Assembly (NCBI GenBank): GCA_020310875.1
Contig: CM035412.1
Location: 137,688,761-137,752,760, forward strand
Reading direction: 5' to 3'
Source of the DNA: Ceratopteris richardii
Lineage: Eukaryota; Streptophyta; Polypodiopsida; Polypodiales; Pteridaceae
Length of the DNA: 64,000 bases
Positions 57,518 to 64,000 of this stretch are shown one piece after another. How positions within the stretch are numbered: the first letter of the stretch is position 1; the number at the start of each line of letters is the position of its first letter. Under the pieces are notes generated by a model. The model was not told where the DNA came from. It did not search any database and was given only the letters and a program-made list of their open reading frames with translations. The translations under genes and the position numbers were made by a program.

Positions 57518-58215
57518 TGTATCGTGATACTTGCCGAAGAATCGTATCGCTGGTTACCAGTTGTGGTATCACGATACCATTTCTGGTATCGTATCACCTA
57601 GTTGGTATCGTGATCGCGAGTTGCCTAGTGGTATTGTATCATTGACCTAGCAAGATCGTATCTTCTCACTTTTTAGTATCGTATCATGCAAGTTTGCGGT
57701 ATCGTATCGTGACTTGCACTAGTATCGTATCGTGCAGTTCCATGGTATCGTATTGCCAGCTGCACTGGTATCGTATCGCATGTCTTGCTAGTATCGTATC
57801 CTGCAATACTCAGGTATCGTATTGTGTCAAATTTAGTATCATATAGCGGCTAATTTTGATATCGTATCGTACTCAGAATCGGTATGGTATCGTGCACCAA
57901 GGATAGTATCGTCAACTTTTGTGGTATTGTATCGTGCAATTCTTAGTATCGTATCGCGCAAAGTTGCAGTATCGTATCGTGACTTGCATTGGTATTGTAT
58001 CGTTAGAATTCCCGGTATCGTATCGCATTGTGCAGAGATATCGTATCGCCGGTTGCTTTTAGTATCATATCATCTAGTCATCGGGTATCGTATCATCGAT
58101 TCCCCCAGTATCGTATCGTGAACATACTTGGTATCGTATCGTGTCCTGAAGTGGTATCGTATCGTCGACAGCCTGGTATCGCCTAGTGCAGTATCGCCAA
58201 AGTGGTATCGTCCAG
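57518..58215 (+). repeat. Tandem array GGTATCGTATCGTG-like in element C leader
   Basis: Some 30 copies of a GTATCGTATCG core recur every 18-25 bases, with variable spacers. It has the spacing and leader position of B's array but a wholly different core. One pair near 57579-57592 (GGTATCACGATACC) is self-complementary. Confidence 0.9.
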
Positions 58216-58269
58216 AACACTTTGAGCATTTTCAAGGGTGAAATTGAGGCATTTGAGGAGCCTTTTAAG

Positions 58270-60912
58270 GAGAGTTTTAGAGGTCAAGAGAGCCCTGGGA
58301 GGGTGAATGAACTTGAGGTCAGGAAGGGTTCTAAGTAGCCGGAGAAGTGTCATATCATCCGTAGGAAGTACCGCTCAGGTCAGTCACCGCTCTGTCTATT
58401 CAGATACCTCTAGTGAATCGGAGGAGGAGATACCCATGGCTTCAGAAGACATGCAAGGTCAGGTTCCCGAGAGAAACTTCATGACCACTGTAGAAGGAGA
58501 ATACCGCACTTCTTTGTAGTATGTTTCTACTAATGCCCAGGAGATCCCCATCTACCAGGATGGCTTAAATAGATCAGTTGCTAGGATGGTGACCTCCATC
58601 AATGCCACCATCGTGCCCATACCATCTATCAAGTATGAAGGAGGATTCTATATGGACAAGTTGGGTCACGTCTATGTAGTGACAGAACACCTAGAACTGA
58701 TCAATTAGAGAGGAGAATTGGAAGAACAAGAACAATCAGGAAGACCAGACCCTGGAGAGTTGGTAACTACTCCTAGAGGCAAGTCAATAGTGATGCGAGT
58801 CTTGAGAGGAGACTTGGTACCTCAAGACGACTACTTACTGGAAGTCTATTTGATCCATGGATCAAACTTGTTACTTCAAACTGACTCACCGACTCAAGGA
58901 AGAGAAGAAAGTACGATGACGTTTTATGAGCTAAAGGATCCGAAAGACGAGCCTAGAGTGACTACCTAGACAAAAACCAAAGAAGGTATTAGTTGGTGGA
59001 TGCCATAGACAGAGCTCGACTGAAATACATGGGATTGCCTGTATTCCCTCAACGAGAACAAGCAACCACCTCTCAGAACCCCTTCGGCACACAACAAGAG
59101 GCAGAGCATACGATGTCGGGACAAACAAGCCAACGGAGTGTTCCAAACCGAACTCGTGTACAATTCGCAACACCCGAAGTGCAAACACACAATCAGACCC
59201 ACCCTGGAGTAGGTAATCAATACCGACCACCAGCAAGGCCACGACCACCAATAGGAGTGCAGCCAGGAATACCCCCAATTAGACCAACAATCCCCGCCTT
59301 CCCTGTAATGCCCAGATAGCCAGAACCAATGAGAAGATTAAGACCTATTCAGGTGGCCAAATGCGTGAGGAATCATTATGATGGATTGGGAGAACCTTAC
59401 GACCACATTGCTGAATTTAAACAAGTTCTAAGAGTGGAACAAGTAGACGACTTCTTTGTGCAGTATGAGTCTTTTGGACTCACCCTCATAGGAACGGCCC
59501 TAACTTGGTTTCAACCATTAGACCCCAGCCAATTTGGAAATATGGAGCAATTCTTTCAAGAATTTATAGGAGAGTTCACTAAGAGAGGGATTAAACACAA
59601 TTCATCATCTTTAATTCATAGTTTTAAACAAAACCCTAATGAAACCGTGAAAACAGATGCCCGAAGATTCAACCAATATGTGGATAGATGTCCAGTAGTA
59701 GAAAGACCTACGCAGCAAAAAATGATATCATTATTTTTGGACGGATTAACAAACGAAACTCAGAGAACATTAGTCTACGTAAAGAGGCTATAGACATTGA
59801 GTGAATGCCTCCAAGAGTGTATAGATCTTGAGGACAACCTAGCAGATGATCTCAAAAGTACAACCAACCCTCCTAGACTAGAAGATACTCGAAGCACAAT
59901 CACATCCAATTCTAGTAATGTAGAAGAATTAGCAGAGCTGGTAGCGAAGAAATTAGGAGTCCAAGGACAAAGAAATTATCAACACCCAGCCCTAAGAATG
60001 CCCATGTTGCGAAGATGTAGCTCATGTGGAGGTGATCACCACACTCACTGGTGTGTTCGAGGAGGAACAGATGTACCTCAGACGTACCCTTATAATAGAC
60101 AGCCCCATCAAGGAGCTTCCTTGTATTGTCACATAGAACAAAAATACACCAATCACACCACGGAAAATTGCCCATTCAATAGGCAGACACGGCTTCTACA
60201 ACCACCTCAGTATCGACCTTATGGATACCCACCTAGAGAACCAGGCAGAGAGATGCCCAGGTACAATCCCTACCCAACACCACCAAGAGCACCTAGGTCA
60301 TACAAGCAAGCACAATATCCACAACCCCAACCAGTGTTAGGACCACAACTGTCAACACCCCAACATGTGGTACTAGTTAAGTACGCGCAACCAGAGGAAA
60401 ACCTAGAAAGAGCCATCGTGTCAGCATCACCTATGACCAGCTTGGAGTCGACAAACCCAGGTTATGAGCCATCTCAAGGGGAGTACTATCCCTATGACAC
60501 TAACATGTCTGAGTATGAACAAACTTATGATCCACACTACTACGGGTACAAAGGGTATGACAATGTCTATGGACCAGAGGTTGCAACACTAATGTACACC
60601 GCACCTAAGGCTCATGCACCCTTAAGACCACCCCTCCGACCACCTATGCCAAGAGGACCTTGTTATAGATGCGGAGGAGACCATTTTATCAGAGAATGCA
60701 CTCGGCCTTACAACCCACCACCTCTTAGGACTTGGGAAGGATATTGCAGTGATTGTGGAAAGGAACATCTCTTCCATGATTGCCCAAAAAACCCCAACAA
60801 GGCTCAAGACACTGCATCTATTAATGTAATCAAAGTGATAGAAGCATCGGGAAGTGATAAGGAATACACCGTACCATTAAAGGCCATTACACGCGCACAA
60901 ACAAAGGAATGA
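58270..60912 (+). CDS. gag: Element C: gag region
   Basis: An N-terminal stretch starts MNLRSGRVLSSRRSVISSV at 58307, and a block TPRGKSIVMRVLRGDLVPQD at 58766-58826 matches that of A and B. The capsid-like core is 59329-59793 (HYDGLGEPYDHIAEFKQVLR, ALTWFQPLDPSQFGNMEQFF). Four Cys/His motifs follow at about 60017-60785 (CSSCGGDHHTHWC, CHIEQKYTNHTTENC, CYRCGGDHFIREC, CSDCGKEHLFHDC). The arrangement equals that of B. Broken in a few places. Confidence 0.85.
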
Positions 60913-61607
60913 GAAGGGAAACAACGGGATCTGGAACAAGAAAACAATAGAACCTTAAACCCCAAAATTCAAATAATGGAAGATTCAGAGGACCCACGTG
61001 AGAATACCCAAAACATGAAATCACAAAAATGGAAGGAAAGAAGAGGGAAGCTCAAAGAAAAATGGATGAAAAACAAAAGTCAAGAAAATAAGAAACATAC
61101 AAGAAGCATTAAGAAGCCTAAAGAACCAGAGATTCGAGAAGAAGTTCCCATTCCACCGCCTATCCGAGAATCAGAGAAACCAGGATCAATTCTAGCCGAA
61201 CCAAAGCCGGATGATTTGGACATGTGGCTGAAAGCGTACCAAGCTAGAATTAAGACTGGACCGAATGTGGAACAACATGAAAAGCTTTACCCACAAGGAG
61301 ATTTAGAAAAAGAGAGGCTCGCTATATGCAGAAAATTCATAGAGGTAGCACAAGCAACCCTGGAAAAAGACCATCCCAACCCTCCCCGAGACAAGGATAG
61401 CGGAGGATCAATACAAGGATTGTGTTAAAGCCAAGGACAAAGACCCTAAAGAGAAGAATGACAAATGTGAGCTAGTGAAAACCCAGGACGAACCTATGTC
61501 AACAATACCGGATTTAGAGGCTGGCTGGCCAAAAGAATTATGGAATAGAATCCGAGAAGAACAATGGAAGAGGAATGGAGTGAATAAACCTCCCTTTGAG
61601 GAATTAG
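60913..61607 (+). CDS. Element C: gag-protease linker
   Basis: The open segment 60976-61428 is Lys/Glu-rich and coil-prone. It contains KPGSILAEPKPDDLDMWLKA, the counterpart of SGSVLAEPIPKNLDMMFRA in B. It joins knuckles to protease and has no known fold. Confidence 0.7.
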
Positions 61608-62935
61608 ATGTGGAAGTTTATCAGCCAAAGTCCCAACATGGAAGAAGTATATGAGGAAGTATCGAGACTAGACCAAAATCGAGAAGAAGCTCAGAGCATT
61701 TCGACCCTACCAAATTACATGGGAGAGTACGAAAAAGAATCCATGATCTTCCAAGCACCCACAGTACGAGGAAAAGGAAGGGGAAACTCAGATAAGAATT
61801 CACACAATCTAACAGAACTTAAAAAGACAAAAGTACAATGCCAACTGACTGTGGAAGAACTACTCCGTGTTAAACCGCAATTATGGAAACAATTAGCAGG
61901 TCAACTGGAATTAGGGCAGGAGAAGGACAAAAAGGAAAACAAGGGAAAAGAAAACCCATCTAAGGTACAAATCCTAGTGGATAAGGTTGGAGAATTTAGC
62001 GAAGGAGACGAAGGCAACACGTGTTTATCTGTCACTTACAATGGTTATATGACCAAAGCTATACTAGACACAAGAGTAGGAGTAGAAATTTCCACCAAGG
62101 AGATTTGGGAGAAATGGGGAAAGCCTGCCTTATGACCCACTCGCATGAAGCTCCAATTAGCAGATGGTCATGTTGAAAAACCATTAGGGATATTAGAAAA
62201 GATCAAATTAACCACTTGTGGAGTTGAATTTGAACATACTTTAGCCATCTGTCAATTCGAAAAAGCAAACAATTATGAGATGATATTAGGACGACCCTTT
62301 ATGAGACAACTTAGGGTAGTGCAAGATTGGGGACGAAACTCTTTATACCTTCAACATCAAGGAAATATCACTAAGATAAACTTGCATATATTTTCTTATC
62401 GAGATGTACCCCCACTACAATGGAATCCCATACACAAGGAAGAGGATGATTTGTCTATCCATAGTGTTGGATCAAGCGATCAATCATGGATGCATGAGGA
62501 CACCCAATTGTGGATGTGTAAAGAAGCCAAAAAAGAGGATAATAAAAGGCAGTTGTGGCCAATAGGACATCCTAACTACCGACTGGTAGACGACCCAATG
62601 TATATGCATCAAATCTTTCTTGATGAAACGTTTGAACCACATGGGTGGATGGAAATCTTAGCAACCTTGGATGTATGTGTGAATGAAGAAGTCCTGACGA
62701 TGAATGAATGTGTGGACGAAGAAGGCTATGACGTAAACTTGTATATGGTGGTCTTACAAGAAGTCGAAGCAGGAGAAGTACTGGAAAAGGAATGGAAAGA
62801 AGAATACGAAAGCATAGAGATGGAACCAGAGTTTGATTCAGAAGAACGTTACTTAGAAGCCATTCGAACCGAAAATAAGCAGGAAATGACCAAAGTTTTA
62901 GCAATAGAAGCAGCCCCCATAGTACCAAAGTAGGA
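61608..62935 (+). CDS. Element C: protease region
   Basis: KVQCQLTVEELLRVKPQLWK precedes the retropepsin-like block (VTYNGYMTKAILDT near 62030-62070), followed by MILGRPFMRQLRVVQDWGRN near 62282-62340. The acidic linker (NEEVLTMNECVDEEGYDVN) leads to RT. It is colinear with the canonical protease of B. Broken in this part. Confidence 0.8.
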
Positions 62936-64000
62936 GGAAGGTGCGAGTAAGATCGAAGCAGACCCCGATCTTTTTGAGGTTCCGGAGCATTTTAAAAGGT
63001 ACGAAGTTGAGGAGAGAAAAATAGCTATTCAAATGCCTAAAAGAGAGGCAAGAGAAGGAGAGGCTTACGACATAAGGAACAAACGAAGAAAATCATAGTG
63101 GCAGTAGAAGACAGGGAAGAACGATGTACCTACATAGGGAAAGATGTGTCCCCAGATGAGGAAGAAAAATTGATACAGTTGATCCGGGAATATCGAGATG
63201 TATTCGCCTAGACATACAAGGATCTCAAGGGTGTAGAACCCTCCATTTGTTCCCATAGAATACCAATGACATCGGAGGCAAAACCATCAAAACAATGCCC
63301 TTACACATATAATGAGGTCTATGCTGTCAAAATAAAAGAAGAAATAGACAAACTATTAGCAGTTCGATTCATTTATGAAATAGAAGATACTGAATGGGTA
63401 TCACCACTAGTGGTTGTGCCTAAGAAGAACGGAAAGCTCAGAGTATGCATCAACCTGAAAAAGGTCAATGCGGCCATGATCCGTGATAGCTATCCATTAC
63501 CTATGACCGACCACCTATTGGAAAGAGTGGCAGGAAAAGAAGTCTATAGCTTCTTGGACGGATTCTCAGGATACAACCAAGTAGCCATTGCTACTGAGGA
63601 TCAACATAAGACCGCATTCGCAACTGAATGGGAAGTCTATGCTTTCTGAGTGATGCCTTTTGGACTCACTAACACGCCTGCTACTTTCCAAAGGTTGATG
63701 TGTCATGTTTTCAAAGAATTCTTGAAGAAGAGTATGTAAGTGTATGTAGATGACCTATGTACATATTCAAACCAACGGCAAGACCACATTCCTGAATTGC
63801 GGAAGATATTTGATAAATGCCAACAATATAGAGTCTGCTTGAACCCCGAAAAGTGTGTCTTCATGGTAAGACAAGGGAAGATCTTAGGACACATAGTCTC
63901 TAGGAACGGAATATCTACATATGAAGACAAGATTAAGGTCATTTTGGAACTTCCCAGACCTAAGAATGCAAAAGAAGTGCAAGCATTTATGGGACATTGT
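62936..64000 (+). CDS. Element C: reverse transcriptase (cut by the window end)
   Basis: After the Lys/Glu-rich lead-in, the open segment 63266-63649 carries EWVSPLVVVPKKNGKLRVCI, LKKVNAAMIRDSYPLPMTDH and YSFLDGFSGYNQVAIATEDQ. The FGLTNTPATFQRLM block, the YVDDLCTYS catalytic box near 63740-63770 and KILGHIVSRNGIS follow. It is very close to B's RT. The thumb is reached at the edge (VQAFMGHC). Confidence 0.88.

Larger units (their letters stand above)
57518..64000 (+). mobile_element. Gypsy element C (Tat/Athila-like), runs off the window end
   Basis: This third relative of A and B shows a leader array, gag, knuckles, protease and RT in the same order and strand as B. No 5' LTR or primer site was found before the array: the element starts abruptly next to the inverted-repeat segment, so its 5' end seems to be missing. 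It is broken in several places. The downstream half lies beyond 64000. Confidence 0.85.

Noticed and set aside
1-64000. Host genes, rRNA or tRNA genes
   Set aside because: Every open stretch above about 150 residues was explained by retroelement domains or their antisense shadows; no rRNA or complete tRNA was recognised.

Overview
This window looks like intergenic DNA from a large, repeat-rich plant genome. I found no host protein gene, rRNA, tRNA or CRISPR array. Nearly everything is LTR retrotransposon in several layers. Plant origin is inferred from primer-binding sites matching plant initiator-Met and Asp tRNAs, from Ty1/copia, Ty3/gypsy chromovirus and Tat/Athila-like gypsy domains, and from multi-kilobase nesting. 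A gymnosperm or another slowly turning-over genome would fit, but nothing in the sequence fixes the species.

Layout. 1-827 is the 3' end of one retroelement, running through a polypurine tract into a 1.8 kb LTR (828-2631). A Met-type primer site follows, then Ty1/copia element 1. Copia 1 is broken up by three later arrivals: a young coding-free element on the minus strand (3746-8931), a 0.5 kb scrap of gypsy RNase H (about 10135-10645), and a 29.8 kb block (11780-41574). The block is minus-strand gypsy element A. A in turn carries plus-strand gypsy element B (16405-33686). Copia 1 resumes at 41575 in the next reverse-transcriptase codons. Target-site duplications support each of the three full insertions. 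LTR divergence (about 8% in A, about 1% in B, about 0.3% in the coding-free element) agrees with the nesting order.

Element B is 17.3 kb and the best preserved. Its order is LTR, Asp-type primer site, leader with a CpG-rich tandem array, gag with four zinc knuckles, protease, RT, RNase H, two HHCC zinc modules in tandem, integrase core, a second retropepsin-like domain, a basic tail, a 4.4 kb extra ORF region with a coiled coil, a hairpin, a polypurine tract and the 3' LTR. It is broken in a handful of places. A is an older relative with the same plan. Element C (57518 to the window end) is a third relative, entering RT at the edge.

From 41.9 to 57.5 kb lies a patchwork of older pieces: a second copia integrase fragment, the 5' part of another gypsy element (G), minus-strand chromovirus sequence in two tandem units sharing one LTR (E and E'), a minus-strand copia (D) lying in E, a further copia integrase fragment, and a 1.36 kb segment bounded by 16-bp inverted sequences that holds a short LTR-like unit with a tRNA-like Pol III promoter.

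The most notable signals are the second retropepsin-like domain and doubled zinc module in the A/B clade, the conserved extra ORF, the family-specific leader arrays, and conserved hairpins next to the polypurine tract and in U3.
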